A DNA stretch of 64,000 nt from Hymenobacter negativus (GCF_017571495.1 NZ_JAGETZ010000016.1:62001-126000); one strand, 5' to 3'. Positions 26,283 through 35,638 are shown, counted from the first letter of the stretch. Translations and numbers: made by a program. Notes: generated from the sequence alone by a model not told the origin.

Positions 26283-27517
26283 GGCTTAAAAATAGGCGCG
26301 GCCAGCGAAAGACTGGCTTGCTGGCCCGCCTGAGCCGACACCCGGCGGCGGGGCGGCTTGGCGGCACTTACCACGGCCTGGGCTTGCAGCAGCGCCTCGG
26401 CGCTGGGCTGGTGTAGCACGCGGGCCGGGCCGGGCTGGCTGAGGTCGGCGTCCCAGAGACCGGAGCGGTGCCACTCGTGCAGGTGGTCCCAGTCGGGCCG
26501 GTCGATGATGGGGTAGATGCAGGTGCCCCAGAGCGGCAGGCCCTTGCGGATGACGTGGGCGCATTCCTCGGCAATCATGCGCCACCACAGGGGGCGGTCG
26601 ACGCCGGGATGGCTGGTTTCGGTGATGGCGAAGGGGCGGCCGTAGCGCTGATAGGCCTTGCGCAGGAGCTTGTGCAGCGGCACCCAGCGCGGGTCCATTT
26701 GGGGGTCGTTCCAGCCCAGCTTGCGGTAGGGGTGTAGCTGCCACTGGTTGTCGTAGTAATAGTTGAAGCCCACGATATCGAGTAAATCGGGGTTGCCGCC
26801 CAGCTCGGGGCACAGGCGACCCGAGAGCATATCGGTGGCCTGAAACTGATTTTCGTGCGACTGGCGGGCGTCGCGGCGGTGCTCGGGCCAGGAGTTGGGT
26901 GGTGGTACAATGCTGATGAGCGGCTCGGTGCTTAGCAGGCGAATGCTGGGGTCGGCTTCGCGCAGGGCGTAGCTGCCCTCGATGTAGGCTCGCATCAGGC
27001 CGTATTTCACGCGCCAGCCCTGGCCGTGGCAGTAAGGCGAGGTGCCATTGGCATCGCCGCCGAGCCACGACATAAAGCTCACCTCGTTGATGGGCGTGAC
27101 GATGAGCACATCATCGGGCCGCACTGAGCGGTAGAAATCCACGAAGGCGCGGCACAGCGCAGCAAAGCGCCGGGCAAACATGGGGTGCAGCGGCGTGAGG
27201 TCGTCGGGGTAGCCGAAATGGCACAGGTCCCAGATTTGCTGGATGCCGTGGCGCTGGCCGGCATCAAGCATCGTCTTCACGGTGCTGAAATCGTATTGGT
27301 AGGGCGTTTTCTCAATCATGGCCCAGCGAATGCCCTCGCGCACCGTGCCGATGTTGAACGGCTTTTGGGCCGCATAGTCTTCGTCAATCAGCTGCAAATG
27401 GCCGGTGAGGGGCAGAAAGTCGACGCGGTTGCCGAAAGCATTAAGCTGGTCGGTGCACTCGTAGCCGCCCCACCAAAACGAGCGAAAAGGATTAGAATCG
27501 GAGGTAAGAATTGCCAT
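26279..27517 (-). CDS. Intracellular GH1-like glycosidase
   Basis: The 412-aa product has no signal peptide. It looks like a clan GH-A barrel related to family GH1: WGGYECTDQ at the start, WAMIEKTPYQYDFS, the acid/base region TPINEVSF (Glu145) and the nucleophile region AITETSHPG (Glu300), followed by WGTCIYPIIDRPDW. The C-terminal about 60 residues are rich in Ala and Gln and look like a low-complexity tail. It is the first gene of a two-gene unit with ogt (ATGA overlap). The pairing of a sugar enzyme with a DNA repair enzyme makes no obvious metabolic sense and may be incidental. Confidence 0.75.
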   Translation of the reverse strand: MAILTSDSNPFRSFWWGGYECTDQLNAFGNRVDFLPLTGHLQLIDEDYAAQKPFNIGTVREGIRWAMIEKTPYQYDFSTVKTMLDAGQRHGIQQIWDLCHFGYPDDLTPLHPMFARRFAALCRAFVDFYRSVRPDDVLIVTPINEVSFMSWLGGDANGTSPYCHGQGWRVKYGLMRAYIEGSYALREADPSIRLLSTEPLISIVPPPNSWPEHRRDARQSHENQFQATDMLSGRLCPELGGNPDLLDIVGFNYYYDNQWQLHPYRKLGWNDPQMDPRWVPLHKLLRKAYQRYGRPFAITETSHPGVDRPLWWRMIAEECAHVIRKGLPLWGTCIYPIIDRPDWDHLHEWHRSGLWDADLSQPGPARVLHQPSAEALLQAQAVVSAAKPPRRRVSAQAGQQASLSLAAPIFKP

Positions 27518-27628
27518 AGAAGGAAGCAGAGTAATAGGCGAATGCCCGCGCCGGCTGGTTGAGCTGGCGCGGGCACAGGTTAAGCTTAAACCGGAAAAAT
27601 GCCTTTGGGGTTAAGGAGGAGCTTATTT

Positions 27629-27704
27629 GTAGCGCGAACTTTTAGTTCGCGTCCCCGCGCCGTTCGGGTATCGTTCGCAGACGCGAACTAAAAGTTCGCG
27701 CTAC
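27629..27704. repeat. GTAG-ended palindromic repeat, copy 1
   Basis: A perfect 25-bp inverted repeat (27629-27653 with 27680-27704) starts GTAGCGCGAAC and ends GTTCGCGCTAC. Each arm is itself nearly palindromic (CGCGAACTTTTAGTTCGCG). The right arm supplies the TAG stop of the CDF gene at 27701. Confidence 0.85.
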
Positions 27705-28630
27705 TTGCCGGAGGCCTGCACCAGGTTTTTCGCTTCGATGAAAATGCGTTGTACCTCTGGGTGCTCGGCCCGGATGGCATCCTGCAAGTGCTCCACCGCC
27801 ATTGCCACTTGGCTGGACGTGAGGTCGTCGGCAAAGTCCACATCAAGGGCCATGATGACGTCGTTCGGACCGAGGTACATGGTGAGGGGCGAGCGGATTT
27901 CGCGCACTTGGGGCGCGGCCCGGGCAATGCGCTCCAGGTTGGCCAGGGTGTCGGCATCCACGCCGGTGCCCACCAGCAGGCCTTTGGTGCGGCCCACCAG
28001 AAATACCGCCACCAGCATCAGCAGCAGGCCAATGGCAATGGATGCGCCGCCATCGAAGTACGGGTTATTCAGTAAGTGGCCCAGAAATACGCCGATGCCC
28101 GCTACCGCCAGACCGACCAATGCCGCCAGGTTTTCCATCACCGAGGCAAATACGGCCGGGTCGCGGCTGGTCTTTAGCATTTTTACGAAGCCCACGTTGG
28201 CGTCAGCCTGGGCCAGCAGGGCCTTCACCGACAGGTAAAACGCAATGCCTTCGAACAGGAAGGAAACGCCCAGCACCACGTAGTTCCAGCCCGCGTCTTC
28301 AAGCGGCTCGGGGTGCTGGATGTGTTTGATGCCCTCATAAAACGACATGCCGCCGCCGATGGCAAAAATCAGCACAGCCACAATCAGACCCCAAAAATAC
28401 AGCTCTTTACTGTGGCCGAAGGGATGCTCGGCATCGGCCGGGCGCTGGCTTTGGGCTGTGCCGTAGAGGAGCAGGCCGCTATTCCCGGTATCGACCAGCG
28501 AGTGAATGCCTTCGGACAACATGGCCGACGAGCCAGTGAAATACGCCGCTATGAACTTGCTGATGGCAATGGCGACGTTGGCGGCAATGCCGCCATAAAG
28601 GGAAAGTTTGGATGCGTTAGCGTTGGCCAT
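27701..28630 (-). CDS. Cation diffusion facilitator transporter, tandem copy 1 (most distal)
   Basis: The 309-aa product is a CDF-family divalent-cation exporter with about six transmembrane helices and a C-terminal cytoplasmic domain (PLTMYLGPNDVIMALDVDF). TM2 carries the family His/Asp pair in SEGIHSLVDTGN (His43, Asp47). At the position in TM5 where the sister copies have LLEDLAAL, this copy has VMENLAAL, so a candidate metal-binding Asp is replaced by Asn167. The overall look (GMSFYEG, EGI, ED-type TM5) resembles the SLC30A9-like branch. The last codon reads directly into the TAG of a palindromic repeat. It is the third gene in the direction of transcription. Confidence 0.9.
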   Translation of the reverse strand: MANANASKLSLYGGIAANVAIAISKFIAAYFTGSSAMLSEGIHSLVDTGNSGLLLYGTAQSQRPADAEHPFGHSKELYFWGLIVAVLIFAIGGGMSFYEGIKHIQHPEPLEDAGWNYVVLGVSFLFEGIAFYLSVKALLAQADANVGFVKMLKTSRDPAVFASVMENLAALVGLAVAGIGVFLGHLLNNPYFDGGASIAIGLLLMLVAVFLVGRTKGLLVGTGVDADTLANLERIARAAPQVREIRSPLTMYLGPNDVIMALDVDFADDLTSSQVAMAVEHLQDAIRAEHPEVQRIFIEAKNLVQASGK

Positions 28631-28689
28631 GCGGCGGGGTAATGATATTAGGGGAGTTCAAAGAAAGGTGGCGCGGCGCGGAGGTGAGG

Positions 28690-29625
28690 TTATGCTGCTG
28701 GTGTCCGCTCGCGGCTCGACAGCGACTTGGCTTCCACGAAAATGCGCTTCATCTCCGGGTATTTGGCCCGGATGTCGTCTTGGATTTTATCGATGGCTAG
28801 CTCAATTTCGTTGGCTGTGAGCTGTTGAGTGAATTCCACATCGAGGGCCAGAATCACATCGGCTGGCCCGAGGTAGGAGGTGAGGGGCGGGCCGACCTGC
28901 ACGATGTTGGGGTGCGCTTTTACGATTCCCTCGATATCGTCAATTGTTTCGTCGTCTACGCCGGTGCCTACCAGCAAGCGCTTGGTTTTATAAATGAGGA
29001 ACAGCGCTACGCACACCAGCAGCACCCCGATGGCAATGGAGGCCGCGCCGTCGAGGTAAGGGTTGTTGAGCAATTGCCCAAAATATACCCCGGCCAGTGC
29101 TATCACGAGGCCCAGCAGGGCAGCCAGGTCTTCGAGCAGAATGGCGAACACCGAGGGGTCTTTGCTGCGGCGCAGGGTGTCCCAGAAGCCCGCGTCGCCC
29201 CGGTCGGCGTTGAAGGCTTTGAACGCCAGGAAACAGGAAATGCCCTCGAACACTAGGGACAGGCCCAGTACCACGTAGTTCCAGGTGGGGTCGGAGAGGG
29301 GCGCGGGGTGTTGCAGGTGCGCTATGCCTTCGTAGAACGACATGCCACCGCCCACCGAAAACACCAGGATGGCCACAATCAGGGCCCAGAAGTACAGCTC
29401 CTTGCTGCGGCCAAAGGGGTGGCGCTTGTCGGCGGGCTTCTCGGCCTGCTTCACGCCGTAGAGGATGAGGATGCCGTTGCCACTGTCCACGAGCGAGTGG
29501 ATACCTTCCGACAGCATAGCCGACGAGCCAGTGAAAGCCGCTGCCACAAACTTGCTGGCGGCAATGGCGACGTTGGCCCCAATGGCTCCGTAAATGGCAA
29601 ATTTGGAACTGTTCGGTGAACTCAT
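28690..29625 (-). CDS. Cation diffusion facilitator transporter, tandem copy 2
   Basis: The 311-aa product is colinear with both neighbours over its full length. It has the TM2 pair in SEGIHSLVDSGN, an intact TM5 motif LLEDLAALLGLV, and the cytoplasmic domain with PLTSYLGPADVILALDVEF and a C-terminal IFVEAKSL. It should export a divalent metal such as zinc, manganese or iron in exchange for protons. Which metal cannot be told by eye. The gap to copy 1 is 59 bp and to copy 3 is 122 bp, all on one strand. Confidence 0.92.
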   Translation of the reverse strand: MSSPNSSKFAIYGAIGANVAIAASKFVAAAFTGSSAMLSEGIHSLVDSGNGILILYGVKQAEKPADKRHPFGRSKELYFWALIVAILVFSVGGGMSFYEGIAHLQHPAPLSDPTWNYVVLGLSLVFEGISCFLAFKAFNADRGDAGFWDTLRRSKDPSVFAILLEDLAALLGLVIALAGVYFGQLLNNPYLDGAASIAIGVLLVCVALFLIYKTKRLLVGTGVDDETIDDIEGIVKAHPNIVQVGPPLTSYLGPADVILALDVEFTQQLTANEIELAIDKIQDDIRAKYPEMKRIFVEAKSLSSRERTPAA

Positions 29626-29666
29626 GGCGGGACTTACGCAGCAGATTAGGCTGGCGTTGGAATGTT

Positions 29667-29752
29667 GTAGCGTGGACGCTGCGAGTCCGCGCCTGCTAAA
29701 GGCTGGTATGGCTTTGTTCGTATTCGCGCGGAATCACAGCGCCCACGTTATA
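29667..29752. repeat. GTAG-ended palindromic repeat, copy 2 (degenerate)
   Basis: The left arm 29667-29692 (GTAGCGTGGACGCTG, then CGAGTCCGCGC) pairs imperfectly with 29726-29752 (GCGCGGAATCACAGCG, then CCCACGTTATA). The right arm contains the TAA stop of the CDF gene at 29748. Confidence 0.6.
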
Positions 29753-30683
29753 GCGGCACCGCTTTCCTCGTGTGCCCGCCGAGTGCTGAAGCCTCAATAA
29801 AAATCTGCCGAAACTCGGGGTATTGGGCTTTGATGGCGGTTTGCAGGCGCACTACGGCTTCTTCTACTTCCACAGCCGAAAGGTGGTCCTGAAAGGCAAC
29901 GTCGAGGGCCAGAATGCCATCGGCTGGGCCTAAGTACATGGTGAGTGGGGCCTTGAGGTGCTCCACGGCGGCATCCTGGCGGGCCAGGGCTTCGAGGCTG
30001 CGCAGCACGTCGGGGCTGGCTCCTTCGCCCACCAGCAGGCCCTTGGCTTCCTTCAGCATAAAGACGGCCATGCCCACCAGCAGCGCCCCGATGGTCATGG
30101 AAGCCGCGCCGTCGAGGTAAAGGTTGTTGAGCAAGTGTCCGAAGAAAATGCCCGCCAGCGCAATCACGAGACCCACCAGCGCGGCCAGGTCTTCTAGCAG
30201 AATGGCAAATACGGCTGGGTCGCGGCTGGTGCGCAGGGCCTGCCAGAAGCCCTGCGCACCCTGGGTTTTGCGGAACTCCCGGTAAGCCAGCGTGCAGGCC
30301 ACGCCCTCGAACACGATGGCCAGGCCGAGCACCCAGTAGTTCCAGGTGGGGTCGGTGAGCGGGGCAGGGTTGCGGATGTACTGGTAGCCTTTGTAGAGCG
30401 ACATGCCGCCGCCCACCGCGAAGATGAGCACGGCCACAATCACCGTCCAGAAGTAGATTTCCTTGCTGTAACCGAAGGGGTGACGCTCATCGGCGGGTCG
30501 GGCGCTGCGGTTCATGCCCAGCAGGATGAGCAGGCCGTTGCCGCTGTCCACAAGCGAGTGGATGCCTTCCGACATCATGGCCGCGCTGCCGGTGAAGGCC
30601 GCTGCCACAAACTTGGAAACGGCAATGGCCAAGTTAGCCCCAATGGCGCCGTACACCACGATTTTAGAAGAACTACCCGCCAT
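29748..30683 (-). CDS. Cation diffusion facilitator transporter, tandem copy 3 (promoter-proximal)
   Basis: The 311-aa product is the first gene of the CDF triplet. The TM2 motif is SEGIHSLVDSGN and TM5 reads LLEDLAALVGLV, both intact. The cytoplasmic domain runs from about residue 205 (PLTMYLGPADGILALDVAF) and ends in a basic tail (GGHTRKAVPL). Compared with the other two, the loop before TM5 is more basic (REFRKTQGAQGFWQAL). Three full-length paralogues in a row suggest either different metals or simple dosage; the sequence does not decide. Confidence 0.92.
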   Translation of the reverse strand: MAGSSSKIVVYGAIGANLAIAVSKFVAAAFTGSAAMMSEGIHSLVDSGNGLLILLGMNRSARPADERHPFGYSKEIYFWTVIVAVLIFAVGGGMSLYKGYQYIRNPAPLTDPTWNYWVLGLAIVFEGVACTLAYREFRKTQGAQGFWQALRTSRDPAVFAILLEDLAALVGLVIALAGIFFGHLLNNLYLDGAASMTIGALLVGMAVFMLKEAKGLLVGEGASPDVLRSLEALARQDAAVEHLKAPLTMYLGPADGILALDVAFQDHLSAVEVEEAVVRLQTAIKAQYPEFRQIFIEASALGGHTRKAVPL

Positions 30684-30915
30684 TTAGCCAGATGAAGAAT
30701 GGATGAAATATGGGCGGGCTTACGCGACGCAAGGGCGTGGGTTGGCATTGAGGGTCGGAGTAGCTTCGTAGCCGGGACTCCAAAACGCCCTCGCTATCAT
30801 CTGCATCGCAGGCTGTGACGGGTTGCTCCACGCGATATTTTGCCGAGGGCTTGGCCCTGCAAGCAACCACATTCAGGCAGGTAGCCGTGAATGAAACCTA
30901 AAATGCTGCCTGGCT

Positions 30916-31719
30916 TTATTTCCGGGTAAAGCCGTTGTTGTTCAGCTTAAACGCAGTTAAGTCCATGGCGTATTGCTTTTTGAACAACGTTGCTACGCCC
31001 TGCCGAAAGGCTGGCAGGTTCTGCCCTTTTATGGCCCCCTGCCAGCCTACGTGTACGATGGCCAGTTGCAGCTTCATATCCTCGCCCGCCTGTGCTGCCA
31101 CGGCGGGCGTCATCTGGGGGTTGGAGGCCAGCACTGGACCAAACTGGGCTCGTGCGCCCTGCACCATGGCCGGCGTCACGGCTTTGTCATCCACGTTGTT
31201 GACTATCATCCAGCCCAGCGTGAGGTAGGCCGCCAGGGCGTCGGCAGGGTTGTTGGCGCGCAGTCCGTAGCCACTCACAACGTCTTGGTAAACAGTGTTG
31301 TAATCGTGTTTGCCCGGTCCGAAATAGGTTGCCACAGACTGTGCAGTAGTTGGGCTACTGGTTTGAAGTTGCTTGACGTAGCGTTGCAGGGTTTTTTCCT
31401 TGAGCGCGGGCGTCACATTATAAGAAAGGGCGGCGCTGTTGGCCGAAGTGGCGCGCGGCATACCAGCGTTGCTGCCCCGGCCCGCTTTGGCGCCAGTCCG
31501 GCCCGCTACTTTACTCCGCCGGCTACTGGAGCGGGCATTGTCTTCCAGCACGTTGTTGAGCGAAGCGTTATCGATGGCCGAGCTCGTAACAGCGCCTATA
31601 GTCGCGTTGTAATTGCTCATTATCAAGTCATTTGAAATCTGGGCGTGGGCGGCCGGAGAGGCTAGCAAGCTGGCACTCAGGAGCAGAAGCGAGGCTGATG
31701 CATGCAGCAAGCGTTTCAT
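30916..31719 (-). CDS. Secreted protein of unknown function, short member of a paralogue pair
   Basis: The 267-aa product starts best at ATG 31719 (MKRLLHASASLLLLSASLLA), with a signal peptide ending SPAAHAQ. From about residue 100 to the end it matches the central domain of the next upstream gene (31797-33218). The shared run includes LKEKTLQRYVKQL, FGPGKHDYNTVY, LGWMIVNNV, PAMVQGARAQ, GEDMKLQ and a final segment LFKKQYAMDLTAFKLNNNGF. The N-terminal part is low in complexity and basic. I do not recognise the family or any catalytic motif. The conserved GW-M-I-V-N-N and M-V-Q-G-A-R-A-Q blocks would make a good profile. Confidence 0.7.
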   Translation of the reverse strand: MKRLLHASASLLLLSASLLASPAAHAQISNDLIMSNYNATIGAVTSSAIDNASLNNVLEDNARSSSRRSKVAGRTGAKAGRGSNAGMPRATSANSAALSYNVTPALKEKTLQRYVKQLQTSSPTTAQSVATYFGPGKHDYNTVYQDVVSGYGLRANNPADALAAYLTLGWMIVNNVDDKAVTPAMVQGARAQFGPVLASNPQMTPAVAAQAGEDMKLQLAIVHVGWQGAIKGQNLPAFRQGVATLFKKQYAMDLTAFKLNNNGFTRK

Positions 31720-31796
31720 AAGCCAGAGAATGAGGTGATGGGGAATTGGGTGCAAGTACAAGCCAGTAGCTTCAGCGATGGATAATTACAAAAAAA

Positions 31797-33218
31797 TTAT
31801 TCGTCGGTATACGCGTCGCCGCCGATGAAAATGAGCTTGCTATCCGGGTGGGCGGGGGTGCCGGCGGCCCCCAGCGCGAAGGATTTGCGCACAGTGCGGC
31901 CGTCGGCGTAGGTCAGGGTGAGGGTGTGGCCTTGCAAGCGGTAAGTCCCACTGCCGCTGCGCTTGCTGCCACCCGCCGCGTTGGAGGAAATGATGCCCGC
32001 GTCTTTGCCTTCCTGAAAATGGGTGCCGTCAAGAAACTGGATTTTGCTTATCACCAGGCTGGTGGCCACGCCTACGCTGCCGCCGCTGGCGTTTTGGTAG
32101 GCCCGCTTGAGCGGCACGGCCCCAGCTGGGTAAGCCGGAAACCAGCTACCGCTGCCGAGGGTGTAAGACGCGGGCCGGCCCTTGTAATCGGTAAGGACGA
32201 AGGTGCCGCCATTCTTGCGCCAACTGCCCCAGGCGGCGGGGCGTTTGGCCTTATCGGCGGTTAGGTTCACGGCTTCCAGTGGGTCGCTGCCGAGGTCTAC
32301 GTACTGTCCGTTGGCCAGCAGCGCTACCGGTTCGAAGCTAATGCCGCCGCTGCCACTGCTTACGGCTCGGAAAAACCACTGCGCCCCGGCGGCCAGCCCG
32401 CTGCCGCTGGCTGTGGCGGGCGTTGCGGTGGAAGCTACCGCAGTAGTGCTAGTTGTCCCGCTGGTGGCTGGTTTGCTGGCGGTGGTCGAGGCATTTTTGG
32501 CCACAAAGCCCTGGGGCGTGAGCTTGAGCTGGCTCAAATCCAAGCCGTACTGGGTTTTGAACAAGCTAGCGGTGCCCTGGCGGTAGGCCGGCAGCGTGCC
32601 TGCCTTAACGGCCGACTGCCAGCCACCCTGTACGATAACGCTTTGCAGCTTCATTTCCTCGCCCACCTGGGCTGCCACGCCGGGTGCGGCCAGCTTGGCG
32701 TTGGAAGCCAGTAGAGGTGCCACTTGCGCTCGTGCGCCCTGCACCATGGCTGCGGTCACGGCCTTATCATCCTGCACGTTGTTCACAATCATCCAGCCCA
32801 GCACTATATAAGCCGTCATGGCGTCCACGGCGTCGTTTTCGCGCAGGTTGTAGCCTTCTATCAGGCCCTTATACACCTTGCCGTAGTCGTACTTGCCCGG
32901 CCCAAAAGTGCTGGCCACGGCTTGCGAGGCAGCCGGATTTTTGGTTTTGAGTCGGTCGACATATCCCTGCACCGTTTTTTGCTTCAGCGCAGCCGATGGC
33001 ACATAGGCCAGGCTTTTGGCGGTAGCAGTCGCGGCGCCAGCTTTGTCGCGGGCGATGCGGCCGGTGGTGGTAGCAAACAGCAAGTCATTCATGGCCAGTG
33101 AGCCGGCCAGTCCATCGAACATCAGGGGCATGTCTTGGGCTCGGGCGGTTGATGTGAAGGCCAGCAGCAGAGCCAGGAGCAACTGCAGATTCCAGGTGGA
33201 GGGGGACGGAGTTTTCAT
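31797..33218 (-). CDS. Secreted protein of unknown function, long member with extra C-terminal domain
   Basis: The 473-aa product starts best at ATG 33218 (MKTPSPSTWNLQLLLALLL), with a signal peptide ending STARAQD. Residues about 70-250 match the neighbour at 30916-31719 block by block (LKQKTVQGYVDRL, FGPGKYDYGKVY, LGWMIVNNVQDDKAV, LFKTQYGLDLSQLKL). A Thr/Ser/Ala linker follows, and then about 190 residues absent from the neighbour: AQWFFRAVSSGSGGISFEPV, VLTDYKGRPASYTLG, FLDGTHFQEGKDAG and GTYRLQGHTLTLTYADG. That end looks like an antiparallel beta domain of lipocalin type (inference). The function is unknown. The genes lie 77 bp apart on one strand. Confidence 0.7.
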   Translation of the reverse strand: MKTPSPSTWNLQLLLALLLAFTSTARAQDMPLMFDGLAGSLAMNDLLFATTTGRIARDKAGAATATAKSLAYVPSAALKQKTVQGYVDRLKTKNPAASQAVASTFGPGKYDYGKVYKGLIEGYNLRENDAVDAMTAYIVLGWMIVNNVQDDKAVTAAMVQGARAQVAPLLASNAKLAAPGVAAQVGEEMKLQSVIVQGGWQSAVKAGTLPAYRQGTASLFKTQYGLDLSQLKLTPQGFVAKNASTTASKPATSGTTSTTAVASTATPATASGSGLAAGAQWFFRAVSSGSGGISFEPVALLANGQYVDLGSDPLEAVNLTADKAKRPAAWGSWRKNGGTFVLTDYKGRPASYTLGSGSWFPAYPAGAVPLKRAYQNASGGSVGVATSLVISKIQFLDGTHFQEGKDAGIISSNAAGGSKRSGSGTYRLQGHTLTLTYADGRTVRKSFALGAAGTPAHPDSKLIFIGGDAYTDE

Positions 33219-33427
33219 CACGCGAAAAGGAAAGGTTTGGGCAGTTCGCCGCGCCGTGGTGGAACCGTCGGCTGCCGTGGTGCACGTATGTTTTCGTCGG
33301 GAAGCGGCCTTGGTGGTAGGCGCCGGCCGCATAGAACTTCCTAGCAGCCTGTACGGTGCCGCTTCCAGGCTGGTTATGGCCGGCCAGTGCGTGGGGCGTA
33401 CTGCCGCCCGTGGGCTACTTTCGTCCC

Positions 33428-34828
33428 ATGTCGCAACCTACTTTGCAGCGCCGCCTCGGCCTGGTGCAAGCCACGGCTTTGAATATGATTGACATGGTGG
33501 GCATCGGGCCCTTCGTGACCCTGCCGCTCGTGATGGGCTTCATGGGCCCGAATTTCCTGCTGGCCTGGCTGGTGGGTGCCGCCCTGGCGTCCGTCGATGG
33601 CCTGATTTGGAGTGAGCTGGGCGCTGCCTACCCCGAAGCGGGCGGCAGCTACCGCTTCCTCAAGCTAGCGTATGGCGAGCAGAAGTGGGGGCGCTACATG
33701 TCGTTTCTTTACGTCTGGCAGACGCTCATTCAGTCGCCGCTGGTGCTGGCCTCTGGCGCTATTGGCTTTGCCCAATACTTCGGCTACCTCGTGCCCCTCA
33801 CCGAGTGGTGGCAGCCCAAGGCCGTGGCCGGCACGGTGGTGTTGCTACTCATCGTGCTGCTCTACCGCCGCATCGAAGACATTGGCAAGCTGGGCGTGGC
33901 GCTGTGGGTGGGTGTGCTGAGCTTGATGGGCTGGCTGATTTTCGGCGGCGTCACGCACCCCAACCACCACGTCGATATTTTCCCCAGCGGCGGGTTTTCG
34001 GCCTTGCCAGGCCTGCTCATTTCGGGCGCGATGGGCCAGGCGGCGGTCAAAACCATCTATTCCTACCTGGGCTACTACAACGTATGCCACCTTGGGGCCG
34101 AAATCAAAGGTCCGGAGAAGGTGATTCCGCGTAGTATTTTCCTGAGTATTCTAGGCATTGCGGCACTGTACCTGCTGCTGAACTGGAGCGTGGGCACGGT
34201 CATTCCGTGGCAGGAAGTGAAGGAATGGCAGGCCGGCGCCGGCGACAAGTCGCAGTTCATCATTAGCGTGTTTATGGAGCGGCTGTACGGGCCCACGGCG
34301 GCCACCATTGCCACGGGCATGGTGCTGCTGGTGGCGTTTGCGTCGCTGTTTGCGGTGCTGCTGGGCTACTCGCGCATTCCCTACGCGGCGGCGGCCGATG
34401 GCGAGTTTCTGCCCGTGTTTGGCAAGCTGCACCCCACTAAGCAGTTTCCGTACGTGTCGCTGCTGCTGCTGGGTGGCGTAGGCTTCGTGTTCAGCCTGCT
34501 GTTCCGGCTGGGCGAGGTGATTTCGGCCATCCTAGCCATGCGGATTCTGGTGCAGTTTGTGGGCCAGGCCGTGGGGCTGATGCTGCTTCGGCGGCGGCGC
34601 GGCACGGCGGCGCTGCCGTTCAAAATGCCGCTCTACCCGCTGCCTGTTATTCTGGCCATTGCGGTGTGGCTGTTCGTGTTCGTGGGCATCGCGCCGGCCG
34701 AGGTGGAGCTGGGCGGCGTGCACTTCAAGCTGTATTTCCAGTTCGCGGCCGTGGGCATGATGGCGCTGGGCACAGTCGCCTTCCTGCTCTGGAGTCGGCG
34801 GCTGGGGCGTTGGCCTTTTGCACGCTAG
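33428..34828 (+). CDS. APC-superfamily amino acid permease
   Basis: The 466-aa product starts at ATG 33428 (MSQPTLQRRLGLVQATALNM) and has about twelve hydrophobic helices. The substrate-binding helix 1 motif GIGPFVTLPLVMGFMGPNF and YLGYYNVCHLGAEIKGPEK in helix 6 are typical of APC transporters. A proton-coupled amino acid or polyamine uptake carrier in the inner membrane is the likely role; the substrate is open. The start chosen removes 24 weak residues. It is the first of three same-strand genes, but gaps of about 100 bp give no proof of an operon with the WYL regulator. Confidence 0.87.
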   Translation: MSQPTLQRRLGLVQATALNMIDMVGIGPFVTLPLVMGFMGPNFLLAWLVGAALASVDGLIWSELGAAYPEAGGSYRFLKLAYGEQKWGRYMSFLYVWQTLIQSPLVLASGAIGFAQYFGYLVPLTEWWQPKAVAGTVVLLLIVLLYRRIEDIGKLGVALWVGVLSLMGWLIFGGVTHPNHHVDIFPSGGFSALPGLLISGAMGQAAVKTIYSYLGYYNVCHLGAEIKGPEKVIPRSIFLSILGIAALYLLLNWSVGTVIPWQEVKEWQAGAGDKSQFIISVFMERLYGPTAATIATGMVLLVAFASLFAVLLGYSRIPYAAAADGEFLPVFGKLHPTKQFPYVSLLLLGGVGFVFSLLFRLGEVISAILAMRILVQFVGQAVGLMLLRRRRGTAALPFKMPLYPLPVILAIAVWLFVFVGIAPAEVELGGVHFKLYFQFAAVGMMALGTVAFLLWSRRLGRWPFAR

Positions 34829-34942
34829 CACCAGCGCATCGCTGCTGGCGCTACCTACGTCAAATTCCGCATCTCCTTATTCAACGCCTGTGCAGCGGCT
34901 TATTTTGCATCGTGTCCTTCTTTAGTCGGGCATGCCTGCACC

Positions 34943-35638
34943 ATGAACCGTATCGACCGCCTGTTTGGCATCACTACCCTGCTGCAAACGAAAAAGCACG
35001 TGCCGGCCGACCAACTGGCCGCGCATTTCGACATCAGTGTGCGAACCGTTTACCGCGACATCAAGGCCTTAGGAGAACAGGGTATTCCCATTAGTTTCGA
35101 GCCAAATCGGGGTTACTTTCTGGTGCAGGGCTATTTCCTGCCGCCGGTTTCCTTCACTTCGGAAGAGGCCAATGCTTTGGTGCTGCTGGAAGCCATTGCC
35201 GGTGTCCTGGCCGATACTTCCATCCGGGCTCATTGCGCCACGGCACTGCACAAGGTGAAGGCGGTGCTCCGCGCGCCGGAAAAAGACCGGCTGGAGCAGT
35301 TCACCAGCCGCATTGAGCTGCACGTGCCCGAGTATGCGCAGGGACCGGCCGACTACTTGGCCCCCTTGCAGTCGGCCATTGCCAGCCAGCATATCGTGGA
35401 AATGGCCTATTGCGACAAAAGCGGCGTCGCCAGCCAGCGCCGGGTCGAACCCATTGGGCTGGCCTTCTACAACTTTGCCTGGCACTTGGTGGGGTGGTGC
35501 CACCTGCGGCAGGATTACCGCGACTTCCGGCTGACGCGCATTCAGCGGCTGGTGGCTACGGCCAGCCCGTTCACGCTGCCGCAGCACATCACCCTCACCG
35601 AGTACATCTCCCGCCTGCCCCGGCCGCAGGTGGTATAA
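34943..35638 (+). CDS. WYL-domain transcriptional regulator (YafY type)
   Basis: The 231-aa product has an N-terminal winged helix-turn-helix at about residues 1-60 (RIDRLFGITTLLQTKKHVPA, then DISVRTVYRDIKALGEQGIP). A WYL-type effector domain follows (IVEMAYCDKSG, RRVEPIGLAFYNFAWHLVGW, DYRDFRLTRIQRL). The family binds DNA and responds to small ligands or nucleic acid ends. Its target is probably local: the VOC-family gene starts 100 bp downstream on the same strand. Confidence 0.9.
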   Translation: MNRIDRLFGITTLLQTKKHVPADQLAAHFDISVRTVYRDIKALGEQGIPISFEPNRGYFLVQGYFLPPVSFTSEEANALVLLEAIAGVLADTSIRAHCATALHKVKAVLRAPEKDRLEQFTSRIELHVPEYAQGPADYLAPLQSAIASQHIVEMAYCDKSGVASQRRVEPIGLAFYNFAWHLVGWCHLRQDYRDFRLTRIQRLVATASPFTLPQHITLTEYISRLPRPQVV

